Positions 1-9,400 of a DNA stretch of 61,733 nucleotides are shown here, in pieces. Under the pieces are notes generated by a model. It saw only the letters and a program-made list of their open reading frames with translations, did no database searches and had not been told where the DNA came from. Source of the stretch: Candidatus Desulfosporosinus nitrosoreducens. GTDB lineage: Bacteria > Bacillota > Desulfitobacteriia > Desulfitobacteriales > Desulfitobacteriaceae. Position 1 is the stretch's first letter. Each line of letters begins with the position of its first letter. The stretch spans positions 1 through 61,733 of the forward strand of contig NZ_JAVHUW010000071.1 in the NCBI RefSeq assembly GCF_030954495.1, written 5' to 3'. A program made the position numbers and the translations under genes.

Positions 1-802
1 CCACTGCTGCGGCCGTATCATATTTGCTATTTCCTGAAAGCAACACTTCATTGGAATGGCCTACACTGCCTCCACCTACGATATATAAAGTTTTGGCGCT
101 CATAGCATCCTTGGGTACAGAATGATCGTCCGGCCGGATGAACAAGGCGCAATTGCCGTTTTTGGCGGACACATCGGTACCGGCCCAATAATCCTCTTTG
201 GTGTAAAGTAAAACAGCAACTTCTAACATATCCGTTCCTCCTTCTCGATATTGAACTCCAAAATAGTCACAGATTCCTTTGGCATGGGCAACCGCCAGGC
301 TCTGGCGGAAATTCGGATCCTTAAGCTTCGCCGTATCTGTCACCGAATCAATAAATCCATTTTCCGTGAGGTATGCCGGCGCATTCGTCTTACTTCCAAG
401 CACCGACACGTTTTGAGCCTTTACTCCCCTGTTGGGCCACCTGCTTACTTGCTGGATGTAATAAAGACATTTCCCGGCTGCAGCTTCAGCTTTTCCGCCC
501 ATCCCAGCCACAAGGATCTCTTGGCCGGTCCCGCCTCCGGAATTCACATGAACCGAGACAAAGAGGTCGGCGCCAAAATTATTGGAAATCGCCGAGCGAT
601 AGTTTAATTCAGCGTTCAACTGATTCTCTAAATGTCCAGGAGCATAGTCCCCATCACGAGTCAGGCATACGGATACGCCGTTAAATTCAAGCAACGGTTT
701 GAGCCTGAGGCAGATATCTAGTGTAATATCTTTTTCCCGTAGGCCGTTGCCGCAGGCCCCGGGATCATATCCACCGTGGCCTGGATCTAAGCATAGTTTC
801 AT
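1..802 (-). CDS. N-acetylmuramoyl-L-alanine amidase, phage endolysin (3' part missing)
   Basis: Cleaves the MurNAc-L-alanine amide bond of peptidoglycan at lysis. The N-terminus MKLCLDPGHGGYDPGA carries the zinc-binding DPGHGG motif of the Amidase_3 family, followed by a conserved Glu in REKDITL and the histidine in SVHVNSGG. After about residue 185 comes a second domain with VGGGSVG and SGNSKYDTAAA, typical of cell-wall-binding repeat type 2. The gene leaves the window on the left. The ATG at 802 overlaps the holin TGA by 4 bases (ATGA), so the two are translationally coupled. Confidence 0.9.
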   Translation of the reverse strand, partial: MKLCLDPGHGGYDPGACGNGLREKDITLDICLRLKPLLEFNGVSVCLTRDGDYAPGHLENQLNAELNYRSAISNNFGADLFVSVHVNSGGGTGQEILVAGMGGKAEAAAGKCLYYIQQVSRWPNRGVKAQNVSVLGSKTNAPAYLTENGFIDSVTDTAKLKDPNFRQSLAVAHAKGICDYFGVQYREGGTDMLEVAVLLYTKEDYWAGTDVSAKNGNCALFIRPDDHSVPKDAMSAKTLYIVGGGSVGHSNEVLLSGNSKYDTAAAV

Positions 803-1206
803 TTGGAATCTCCTTTCTCCTGCAATTGAGTAAGTGCCTGGGTTATGCTCGGCGGCAAAGGCACGCCCAGAATCCCCAAGTTCTCGGTCACCGATACCCC
901 TTCCCTGGATACATAAAAATAGATTGTCAGTGTGCGAAAAACTGGGTTCTGGTTACCAACCATAGAATCTAGTAAAACTGATATAGCGACAATCACAAGA
1001 ACTATTATCTTGCGTATTCCGCCCCAATACATAATCTCACTGTTTATTTCGTGTCGCTTAAATGCCCCCAGGAAGCCCGTTAGATAGTCTATGATCATAA
1101 GGCCGACCAAGACCTTCAGCGCAGCATCCCACCCCCCCAGCATCGCGCTGATGATTGTCCCCATTGCTGCAATGACTGCGCTAAGACTAAATTCTTTTAT
1201 ATTCAC
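799..1206 (-). CDS. Phage holin (toxin-secretion/phage-lysis type)
   Basis: A 135-residue membrane protein with about three hydrophobic segments (residues 8-25, 30-50 and 64-83) and a hydrophilic C-terminus. The DYLTGFLGAF stretch is typical of the phage_holin_4/TcdE-UtxA family. It should form the membrane lesions that release the endolysin encoded immediately downstream. A G7 run inside codons Leu-Gly-Gly-Trp keeps frame here, unlike two other poly-G tracts in the prophage. Confidence 0.88.
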   Translation of the reverse strand: MNIKEFSLSAVIAAMGTIISAMLGGWDAALKVLVGLMIIDYLTGFLGAFKRHEINSEIMYWGGIRKIIVLVIVAISVLLDSMVGNQNPVFRTLTIYFYVSREGVSVTENLGILGVPLPPSITQALTQLQEKGDSK

Positions 1207-1237
1207 ATTTTCACATCCTTCCTTGTATAATCCATCG

Positions 1238-1265
1238 TTTACCGATCATATAGATATGTTATAAT
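1238..1265 (+). promoter_or_regulatory. Sigma-A promoter for the 33-residue peptide
   Basis: A TATAAT at 1260-1265 is preceded by TG (extended -10, TGTTATAAT) and, 16 bases upstream, TTTACC. It faces right, against all surrounding late genes, and begins about 30 bases before the small ORF at 1291. Confidence 0.6.
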
Positions 1266-1290
1266 GGCTTTATTAAGGAGGCGAAAACAG

Positions 1291-1392
1291 ATGGAACTGG
1301 TACACGCTCCCTGGTGGTATATAGTGCTTGGGTCTTTAATAATTGCAGCCGCTGCCAGTAAATTTATAGAAATTCTGAAAAAGCCTCAGTAA
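1291..1392 (+). CDS. 33-residue hydrophobic peptide, possible type I toxin or accessory lysis peptide
   Basis: MELVHAPWWYIVLGSLIIAA starts the peptide, which ends ILKKPQ: one membrane helix (about residues 9-25) with a positively charged tail. It has its own extended -10 promoter, a strong AAGGAGG Shine-Dalgarno at 1275-1281, and a hairpin plus T-run right after the stop, so it is a complete autonomous unit opposite to the lysis/tail genes. Short single-helix peptides with basic tails and private promoters on Bacillus prophages (TxpA, BsrG, YonT) are type I toxins. That function is inferred here from shape only; a holin-like or regulatory role is also possible. Confidence 0.65.
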   Translation: MELVHAPWWYIVLGSLIIAAAASKFIEILKKPQ

Positions 1393-1412
1393 AACTGGGG
1401 TTCATTTTTTTG
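1384..1412 (+). terminator. Intrinsic terminator after the 33-residue peptide
   Basis: CCTCAGT pairs with ACTGGGG around an AAA loop (one G-U pair), followed by TTCATTTTTTTG. The hairpin overlaps the stop codon of the small ORF. Confidence 0.6.
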
Positions 1413-1415
1413 TTT

Positions 1416-1460
1416 AAGGGCAAAGAAAAAAAGACTATCGTTAGTCCTTGCTTTGCCCTT
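1416..1460 (-). terminator. Intrinsic terminator of the phage tail operon
   Basis: On the minus strand AAGGACTA and TAGTCTT form a hairpin followed by a run of seven T; a longer outer stem pairs AAGGGCAAAG with CTTTGCCCTT. It sits 13 bases past the stop of the tail-spike gene and faces the plus-strand peptide gene. Confidence 0.7.
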
Positions 1461-1472
1461 TAATGTTGACTA

Positions 1473-2906
1473 CTACGCAACGATATCGTCATATTGGACG
1501 AAATCACCGCCGCTTGAATTTACACGTGAGCAGATAAACATCGGTACTAGCTCTGTTTTATGGTGGGTGTAGGTTATGCTTACCGTGTCAATATTAATGT
1601 CATTAGTGAAGTTGACCACTTGGTCCCCAAACCTCACGTAGCTCCCGGCAGTTGCGGTGTTTTGCCTTTTCTTGAATGTGACTGTTTTAGGTACTCCTGC
1701 CTTGCACTTAATCCATTGGACGAATACAGCACCGTAATCGTAACCAGCTATTTTGAGGGATTTGGAGCCACTTATGGGGTTGACATTACTTGTCGCTATA
1801 CCGGCCACTACGTCGGTTTCGCCATAGACTGGGGACGTTAAAATAATCCCGCCAGGCACTTGTGCATTCCCATAAAACCTACAGTTTACTGCTGTGCTTC
1901 CCCCACCTCCACCAGCTATTGGAAGATCATTATTTTTAAAATAGCAGTTAGACAGTGTCATTCCTGATACGGTGGAATAAAACGGGTTTTGACAATTTTC
2001 AAACTGAGAGTAAGAAAAAGTGGCATTGACTGCTGCCATTCCAGCGGAAAAATTATAAATATCCTTAACCAAAGTGCCGAGGAAACTAGTGGTACAACTT
2101 AAGTTGATAGCACTACTGTTCCCTATAAAAATAGTGCCTCTAGAGTCTATTGTAAAACTAGCCGAATTAGAGTATAGGGAACATCCGACAGAACCTGCAT
2201 AACCAGGATTCAAATTCCATATGCAACCATAAAGTTTTAATGCTATGCCTGCTGATGAAGATGTATAGGAAGAATCAATTATGCAATGGTCAAATTCTAT
2301 ACTACTAGTAGTAGGTGCAGAAAACAAAGCGCTTGACCCTTTGGATTTTAGAATGCAATTTGTTACAATATTACCTAATCCGGAAAAATAGAAAATATAA
2401 CCTAACGAGCAGATTTTTGAATTCATTACGGAGCAATTAGCAAGTATATATATTGCTCCGCCGCTGGTAGCAGAAATACCCTTGATTAAATTGCAATTAG
2501 AAATATTACAATTTGAACCCAATTGGATAACATAATTACCATCTTTTTGATTTTCTATGTCTATATTCGTCAAGTTTATATAGTTTTTGGATGACGCATT
2601 TATCGCCTGACCCCTCGTAATTACTGTATCAGTCTCAGCATTCAATCCACTAATAATTACATCACCCGGAGACATATCTAAAAAATATTGACATTTCCTA
2701 TCTCCCCAAAAGGTGATGTAGGACCCACTCGAACCACTATTCGCTACGGTCACAGTCTCCCGGTACGTACCCGGCGCAATATAACAAGTATCACCGGCAA
2801 CCATAACTGAGGCGGCTTTGCTTATCGTGGCCCAAGCCTGTGCAGCTAAATATCCAGTCCCGGTATTGGTATTTGACCCGTCCGGCCTCACATAATAAAT
2901 CGCCAT
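1473..2906 (-). CDS. Right-handed beta-helix tail spike/fibre protein
   Basis: 477 residues. The N-terminus MAIYYVRPDGSNTNTGTGY, then AWATISKAA and GDTCYIAPGTYRE, is the hallmark of DUF1565/pectate-lyase-like parallel beta-helix proteins. Many short N-rich rungs follow (NCNLIKG, NCYFKN). Such proteins at the end of tail operons bind or degrade surface polysaccharide. The C-terminal ~110 residues form a separate beta-rich domain. The ATG overlaps the stop of the preceding gene. Receptor or enzymatic specificity cannot be read from the sequence. Confidence 0.75.
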   Translation of the reverse strand: MAIYYVRPDGSNTNTGTGYLAAQAWATISKAASVMVAGDTCYIAPGTYRETVTVANSGSSGSYITFWGDRKCQYFLDMSPGDVIISGLNAETDTVITRGQAINASSKNYINLTNIDIENQKDGNYVIQLGSNCNISNCNLIKGISATSGGAIYILANCSVMNSKICSLGYIFYFSGLGNIVTNCILKSKGSSALFSAPTTSSIEFDHCIIDSSYTSSSAGIALKLYGCIWNLNPGYAGSVGCSLYSNSASFTIDSRGTIFIGNSSAINLSCTTSFLGTLVKDIYNFSAGMAAVNATFSYSQFENCQNPFYSTVSGMTLSNCYFKNNDLPIAGGGGGSTAVNCRFYGNAQVPGGIILTSPVYGETDVVAGIATSNVNPISGSKSLKIAGYDYGAVFVQWIKCKAGVPKTVTFKKRQNTATAGSYVRFGDQVVNFTNDINIDTVSITYTHHKTELVPMFICSRVNSSGGDFVQYDDIVA

Positions 2907-3184
2907 TATTGGCTCACCTCATCAGTACAGTCTGTCTGATAGATTCTTGTCTCGCCGGATAAAAGGTATTCCGACGTAGAATTAACTCTCCAGTCTGCTG
3001 TGCCGCCAACAACTTCGTACTCAATTACATAGATGTAAGCTGATGGTGCAGGAGGAATGTATTGCGTATTGGAAGGCACGAATTGAACTCCATTAGCATC
3101 CTGCAATCTAGCGTTATAGTTAATCACCTGAGCTGCGTTACTTATGCAGCTTTGTTTGTTATCTAGCCAATCTTGCTTCGTCAT
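2906..3184 (-). CDS. Hypothetical tail-region protein, 92 residues
   Basis: Unrecognised. The first 35 residues look helical (TKQDWLDNKQSCISNAAQVINY), the remainder beta-rich. It sits between the tail fibre and the tail spike with one-base spacing on either side, so it is probably a structural or assembly partner (for example a chaperone or adaptor) of these host-recognition proteins. That is inferred from position alone. Confidence 0.6.
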   Translation of the reverse strand: MTKQDWLDNKQSCISNAAQVINYNARLQDANGVQFVPSNTQYIPPAPSAYIYVIEYEVVGGTADWRVNSTSEYLLSGETRIYQTDCTDEVSQ

Positions 3185-3185
3185 A

Positions 3186-4463
3186 TCAATACAAGCCTCC
3201 TGTTACTGGATTTAGTCCGTATTCGAAATCCTCCGCGATACTACCACCCCCATTACCCTGTACAATAAAATTTCCGGAAATGGCCTCATACTTTAGGCTG
3301 TAAATCGTATTTGCTTTAAAATTTGTCACTGGATTACCAAAGGAATCCACAATATTTTTAACTCCTAATCCATTAACATTTATGTCTGTTGCTGCTGTGC
3401 TGGCATTAGATGGCTTAATGGTAACCCCCATGCCGTCTACATAACTTGTAGGCGCAGGGCTTAAGGTCATTACTATGTGATTAGCCGCGCCCGTGTTTGG
3501 TGCATAACCGGGTTGACGTACATAGTCAGCTTGATGCGTAGCAAAAGCTGTGTTAGTTGCGGCTATTGCATCCGCGTTGCCTTTTACTGTTTGAGTAGTG
3601 CGCCCCGTTCCCGCTAAATTGGTTATAGCATCAGCATTGGCTTTAACAGTTTCGGTTGTTCGCCCAGTTCCCGCCAGGCTATTTATTTGATTTGCCAAAT
3701 TCGCGGCAACATCTCCACTCAATTGACCCTGAATGGTATTAAACCAGGCATTAAAATCCGCTTGAAACTGAGCTTCAAAGGCTGCAACATCTGCTTCCGC
3801 CGCATTCGTTGCGGCGGCATACCAGGTATCATACGCCGCTTTCTTATCTGCTGTCCAAGTGTCATAATCAGATTTTTCAGCGTTTGTCCAATTTGTAAAG
3901 TCTGTATCATAGGCAGCTATTTTAGCATTCAGCCAATTTTGATACTGGTTAAAGATCGCCGTCGTATCCGCCTGTATCAAACTGTTTACCCAACCACAAT
4001 AAGTTGTATTCATCCTCAGGTCGGTAATGTTGGCCTGCACGATGCTGATTACTCCTTTACCGACGTAAATATCTGCGATTCCAAGCTCATAGGCATCGGC
4101 ATCTCTCTGCAAAGCCGGAGCTACCGGAGAACTCGCAAAGGTCCCTTTTTTCACGACAGCATTTATTGCCCGCCCTACGGTATCCATTCTTAACGCAATT
4201 CTGTCTATCCGGTTGAGAACTCCGTCAGCCACGTCAATAGTGAGAACTAAGTCGGAGTCATTGAGGTAATGATATCCTTTAATCCATGCCGGACCCGCTT
4301 TAACCGTAACCGTCATATCGTTGTTAGCCAGAACCTGAAGGTTTGTAGAAGGATTGGGGAATATGCCATTCGTCACAAGGGAATTGAAGAATTCCGCAAA
4401 ATCTGAAGCCTGGTATTTTCTATCTCCATTCACGGAATTAAAAAAACTTGATTTCTCAGCCAA
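3186..4463 (-). CDS. Phage tail fibre/baseplate protein
   Basis: 425 residues. The N-terminal ~160 residues (SVNGDRKYQASDFAEFFNSL start) resemble baseplate-attached structural domains of Firmicute siphophages. Residues 170-260 are an alanine-, tryptophan- and aspartate-rich helical region. Two copies of SLAGTGRTTETVKANADAI / NLAGTGRTTQTVKGNADAI follow, a repeat typical of fibre stalks. The C-terminus is beta-rich and ends NPVTGGLY. It should attach the receptor-binding spike to the tail tip. Confidence 0.75.
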   Translation of the reverse strand: MAEKSSFFNSVNGDRKYQASDFAEFFNSLVTNGIFPNPSTNLQVLANNDMTVTVKAGPAWIKGYHYLNDSDLVLTIDVADGVLNRIDRIALRMDTVGRAINAVVKKGTFASSPVAPALQRDADAYELGIADIYVGKGVISIVQANITDLRMNTTYCGWVNSLIQADTTAIFNQYQNWLNAKIAAYDTDFTNWTNAEKSDYDTWTADKKAAYDTWYAAATNAAEADVAAFEAQFQADFNAWFNTIQGQLSGDVAANLANQINSLAGTGRTTETVKANADAITNLAGTGRTTQTVKGNADAIAATNTAFATHQADYVRQPGYAPNTGAANHIVMTLSPAPTSYVDGMGVTIKPSNASTAATDINVNGLGVKNIVDSFGNPVTNFKANTIYSLKYEAISGNFIVQGNGGGSIAEDFEYGLNPVTGGLY

Positions 4464-4469
4464 AAGTTA

Positions 4470-5561
4470 TCACCTCATTTTCTGCTTGATTTTATCCAGG
4501 AGCGTTGGAACGTTGTTACCAAAGGTAACACTGATACTTAAACCGGCCTCCTCATAGACTTCTTGGACCTCAGTTATTCGGGCGTCTATCGTTATCCCCC
4601 ATTTCTTCGATACGCAGGTAACAATGTCCCCAAGGTCAAAGTCCGTTTTGTAGGTCAAGTTGGAATCAAGGTTGATCGTGCTGTCGAAAGTTTGAACTTC
4701 CTGAGTATCAGCAAGCTTGGAATTCCCTCTATCAATCAGGGTATTGGTATAGTCCGCATCAGATAGGGTCACATTGTTGACCACATTTGTAAGGTCCTTA
4801 GCATCGTCAAACATTTCAAATCTGTCAAGGTCGGAAGCCGTCCCGATTGAAACGAGCTTTCTATTTACATCCTCGCCCATTCCGCCGACTAGAACTGTAT
4901 TCCGGTAATTGTTAAGACTATCGGTGTAGCTTTGCTTCAGGATGTTTTCAAACTCTTTCGCGAAAATACATCTCGGATTTACACTTTGATTGACAGAGCG
5001 ATCAAAGCCTTGATAAACATTAAAGACAAGCTTTTTATTGGCTATGTCAAAGCGGACTCGATAGCCAAGCTCAGATAAACTGCATAGGTTTTCAATTTCA
5101 TCTTCCAAATTCGAATAACTCGTTTGGTAATTAACGGCTTGAGGATAGCCTTGTACGCCCCCCAAAATGAGATTGGGTATGATTCTACTACTATCTGTCG
5201 GTGTAATGGCATTCTTCGTCACAAGCGTTCTCATGGCATTCTCGGCAGTATCTTGTAACACTTCTTGGCCCCAAATAATCCTCCGGTTAAGATATGCACT
5301 TAGAAATTTACCTTTTATGACCAAGGTTTCATTTCCATCAGCATCTTGGTCCAGGTTTCTGTATTCGATGTAACCGGCTTCAGGATCGCCCTTCTTCCAA
5401 AGGATATTCTCTCTTGTCAACAAAGAAAGTGCATCCCGAGTTAAGGCGCAATGCAGCTCAAAATCTCCAGCTTTGGCATACCGTCGTGTCCACTGAAGCG
5501 AGGTAAAAGCGTCCAATAAGCCGATAAATTCTAAATTCCGGTTAAAAATATAAAGCTCCAT
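4470..5561 (-). CDS. ReqiPepy6 Gp37-like tail protein
   Basis: About 363 residues. The N-terminus MELYIFNRNLEFIGLLDAF and TRRYAKAGDFELHCAL match the siphovirus Gp37-like family, which occupies the tail-associated lysin/baseplate-hub position in many Firmicute phages. A GTG at 5567 also opens the frame, but the ATG at 5561 is 7 bases after GGGGG and is preferred. It overlaps or abuts the distal tail gene upstream. No peptidase motif is visible. Confidence 0.78.
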   Translation of the reverse strand: MELYIFNRNLEFIGLLDAFTSLQWTRRYAKAGDFELHCALTRDALSLLTRENILWKKGDPEAGYIEYRNLDQDADGNETLVIKGKFLSAYLNRRIIWGQEVLQDTAENAMRTLVTKNAITPTDSSRIIPNLILGGVQGYPQAVNYQTSYSNLEDEIENLCSLSELGYRVRFDIANKKLVFNVYQGFDRSVNQSVNPRCIFAKEFENILKQSYTDSLNNYRNTVLVGGMGEDVNRKLVSIGTASDLDRFEMFDDAKDLTNVVNNVTLSDADYTNTLIDRGNSKLADTQEVQTFDSTINLDSNLTYKTDFDLGDIVTCVSKKWGITIDARITEVQEVYEEAGLSISVTFGNNVPTLLDKIKQKMR

Positions 5562-5563
5562 CC

Positions 5564-6430
5564 TCACACCCCCAGATACTGCGGCGTGTAATAGATAGAG
5601 ACTTCGAGATTGTCTAAGTTTATGTCGGCATCATACCGGAAGAGGTTATCCCCGACATCCAATTGTAAGAATGTGCTGTCAAGGTCAATGTAGTTAAAGG
5701 CATTGGTTGTAACGCCATTTAACACGCTTTCAACTCTCTTTGCGCCAAAATGGGTTGTAATTGTAAGGACTTCTCCGGCAACCATGGTTTTATTGATTTT
5801 TATGAATTCCTGAGTATTAACATTTAAGATAGAAGGGTTTGTAAGGGTAGCTAGAGCCTTAAATTCCACCCTCATGCCACATTCGACATCCCCGCTATTT
5901 AGCGTATTTACGATTAGGCTAGGTTCCCTGTGCCCCATTTCAATTCCTATTTCGGTTATTTCCAAAGGAAAGCTGAAATCACCAATCCAAGCGGCAATTT
6001 CAGCTTTTAGGAGCTCTAAATCCTGCCAGAATGGATTGGGACAAAGAAGTGTGATGGAAAACGTTTGATAGAAACCATCCCGTTTAGGAAACACCGGGGC
6101 ATCCTCGACCTCACAGTTAATGGCTTTTTCGCCTCCATCGTAGGAATATGTGAGCACTCCTTTTTCTTTGGGGTTGAAGGCTTTCACAAGTTGGCGCCTG
6201 TAATTCATGATATCTGTGTCGGTATTGGCCCCAATCGAACCATTAATAACCAATTCCCGGGAATCAAGGTCTTTGCCTATTACCGTATTTCCATCTTGAT
6301 CGGGGCTTTTTGAAGTATGAATGTTATTCTTTACGCTTCCCGTTCCCTCGATGCTTTGCAGGATTAGCGGGCGTGAAGGCATCAATGTCACGCTCTCGCC
6401 GGAAGAATTCGTATAAACAATTTGCTGCAT
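5564..6430 (-). CDS. Distal tail protein (Dit-like)
   Basis: 288 residues, of the usual size for siphovirus Dit. The pattern of a beta-rich N-terminal ring domain (VYTNSSGESVTLMPSRP, SRELVINGSI, YRRQLVKAFNPKEKG) followed by CPNPFW marks the phage tail family (PF05709-like). It links the tail tube to the baseplate hub. Its position after the tape measure and before the Gp37-like protein fits the canonical order. Confidence 0.85.
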   Translation of the reverse strand: MQQIVYTNSSGESVTLMPSRPLILQSIEGTGSVKNNIHTSKSPDQDGNTVIGKDLDSRELVINGSIGANTDTDIMNYRRQLVKAFNPKEKGVLTYSYDGGEKAINCEVEDAPVFPKRDGFYQTFSITLLCPNPFWQDLELLKAEIAAWIGDFSFPLEITEIGIEMGHREPSLIVNTLNSGDVECGMRVEFKALATLTNPSILNVNTQEFIKINKTMVAGEVLTITTHFGAKRVESVLNGVTTNAFNYIDLDSTFLQLDVGDNLFRYDADINLDNLEVSIYYTPQYLGV

Positions 6431-6440
6431 TTTGCCCTCC

Positions 6441-9400
6441 CTACAAGCCTAGAGCTAATAGACGTAATCCGTTTTTAGTCTGCCGAGCAATCTCAGAGGG
6501 TTTGGGAACTGGTGTATAGATATGCTGGACAACATTAATATCCGGCTTCCCTGAAATGATCTGGCCTTGAGAGTTTACGGATTGACTATACTGCGCTTGG
6601 CCAGAATTAACCCCAATATTCATATCCATGGAAAGTCCTTTTATAGCATTTGTGACCTTGTATTTATTGGCTTCAATTCCTGAAGCGAGTCCAGACATAA
6701 AGTCCGGCATCCATGTTTCATAATCTGCAAGAGGACCTTGATCGGGACGGCTAAAATGCAGATAACTTCTGATTTGTGCTGCCATATTTTCAACGGTTAT
6801 GAGCAAATTAGTCATAGCATTCATGATCCCATTTTTAAAACCTGTAACAAAATCTGAGCCCCACTGCAGGGCTTGGCCAGGAAGTGCCTTGATCCAATCT
6901 ATGGCTTCGGTTATGCCGTTAACAATAGCGTCTTTAACGGTAGTTATGGTAGAAGATACTCCACTTTTCATGGACGTAAACATATCTGAGCCTATAGTTT
7001 GTAACCTGCCCGGTAACTCTTCGAACCACGTCATAAGCCCGTTCCAGAGATCTTTTGCTCCAGTGACTAGATCATTACATAAATCAATTACTATTGTTTT
7101 TAAATCTGTCCAAGCATCGGAAGCACCAGTCTTAAGGTCATCCCATAAAGTAGCGAGGAATAATTTAAAGTCATTCCAAAGATTCTTGGCACCCGTAACT
7201 AGATCGTTGGCTATGCTTGACACAGCAGTCTTTAAATCTGTCCAAGCAGTAGAGGCTGCATTTTTGATATCGTTCCAGAGGTTAGACAAGAAGTTCTTAA
7301 AATCGTTCCATAGGTTTTTGGCGTCTATCACTATTGAATTCCAAATTAATAACAATGTAGCTTTGATAGCATCCACAGCATTTTGAAAAATAGCTTTGAT
7401 GTTTTCCCAAATATTTGAGAAATCATTCTTGAGGTTGTTGAATATGTTATTAGCGTCTTGTTTAAGCTGTGTAAAATTACCCGTAACTAGGTCAATGATT
7501 AGCAAAAGGGCACCCAAGAAAATATTTTTGATAGCATCCCACACATCTTGGAATATATATTGGATACTCTTGAATATTTCTTGTATGTCTGCTTTTTGCT
7601 GAGCGAAGTTGGTATTTACAAAATCCAAAATAAAGTCTATGGCCGAGGTAAACAGATCTTTTATACCCTGCCAAGTATCGGATATAAAAGTTTTAATTCC
7701 ATTCCAAGTATCCGTAAAGAAAGTTCCGATATCTGTCCAAATATCAATGAAAAACGTTTGAATGTCCGTTAAAGCATTAGATAAAGAGGTCTTAATGTCT
7801 GTCCATAAATCCGAGAAAAAAGTTTTAATTCCTTCCCAGAAATTTTTAAAGAAATCGCCGATAGAGGCGCAAACATCCATAAGAGCGCTTAACAGACCAG
7901 AAAAAATATCGCTTAGTATATGCAACATACCGTTAAGAATTGTTTTAAAAGCATCAACGATTTTGTTCCAAGCGTCTCCCCAGTGACCGTTAATGATATC
8001 CATGACCGCAGTTATGATGTCTAAGATAACGTGAATAGCGGTATCTATCTCGGTTTTAATAATATCCCAAATAGTCAATAAAACTACTTTAATAACATCC
8101 CAGTGAGCTTTCCAAAAATCAACTATAGCAGATACTATAGAACTTATAATATCCCAAACGGCTCGAAGCGGCGCGGTAACAACAGCTACGATAGTACTAA
8201 ATACGATAACTATGGTGTCTTTAATCAAAGGCCAATTAGCGATAACCCAGTCCACTACTACCCTAAATTCTTGGATAATAAAATCAACTACAGGTTTAAC
8301 GTAAGTATTGTAAGCATCCATGATGCGTTGAAATACATCTAATATAGTTGCTTTTATCAAGGGCCAATTAGCGATAACCCAATCCTTTACGTCGTTGAAG
8401 GCTTGTGTAAGTATTTTTAAACTACTGTTTATGAATTCGTCTACCGCTGTTTTCATGCCCAGAAAATTCGTATGATAAGCCGTACTGAGTAAGGTAATCC
8501 CTGCCACAACGGCAAGCACCGGCGCGACTAAACTGCCAAGAGAAATCCCAAGGCCGCTTATAACTGGCATTAAAGGAGCAAATGCTAATTTTAAGGTATT
8601 AAAAGCACTTGCTCCTCCAATTAAAGTTCCGAGTGCGGCTGTTATTCCCAATATTGCAGCCATAAAGCCAGGATTTTCTTTGACAAAATTAGCCATTGGC
8701 ACAATGATATCGGCGATTGATTTAGCTAGATCGGCTAATATCGGTAATAATGCAGTACCTATTGCTGTTTTGGCCGAACTCATTTGATTTTCCATCATCT
8801 TTATTTGTCCGCTATAAGTACCTAATTGAGCTTGGGCTGATCCTCCGAAGCGATCATTTAAGCGCTGCTGAACATCGGCCATTGATATTGTTGCGTCCTC
8901 TGAGTCCCCTAATTGTTTAACTTCTTCCTTACTCAAGATTCCTAATGCTGTTAATGCTTTAGTTTTACCGTTATAAGCATTTGCGACCATATCTGCCGCT
9001 GCGCTTAATGATATATTTTGACCGGCAGCCACATCGGCAAGGGTTCCTGTCATTTTTAGCGCATTACCTACGCTTATGCCCTTTTCGGTTAGTACTTGCA
9101 GGGCCTCCTTGGCCTCTCCGCCTGAAAAAGTAGACATATTTGTAATTGCTGAGGTAAAACCCTTAATATTTTGACTTGCTTCTGTAGCAGATTCGCCCTG
9201 ATTTTCAAGTAAATTAGTTAATCGTTCGGTGCTTGCTTGGGCTTTTTCCGCAGATCCTACCGCACTCACTAGGTATGCCCCAGCTGCAAGGCCGACCGTC
9301 CCAAATGCAGTTTTTAGGCTCCCGAGATTTATACCTGTTTTTTCTGCTGCTTGACTAAGCAGACTCTGTTTCTGGGTCTGCTCACTTAACAGTTGATTCG

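Noticed and set aside
251..684. Two plus-strand frames at the left edge
   Set aside because: They are antisense to the amidase with DPGHGG and SVHVNS motifs and have no ribosome binding site.
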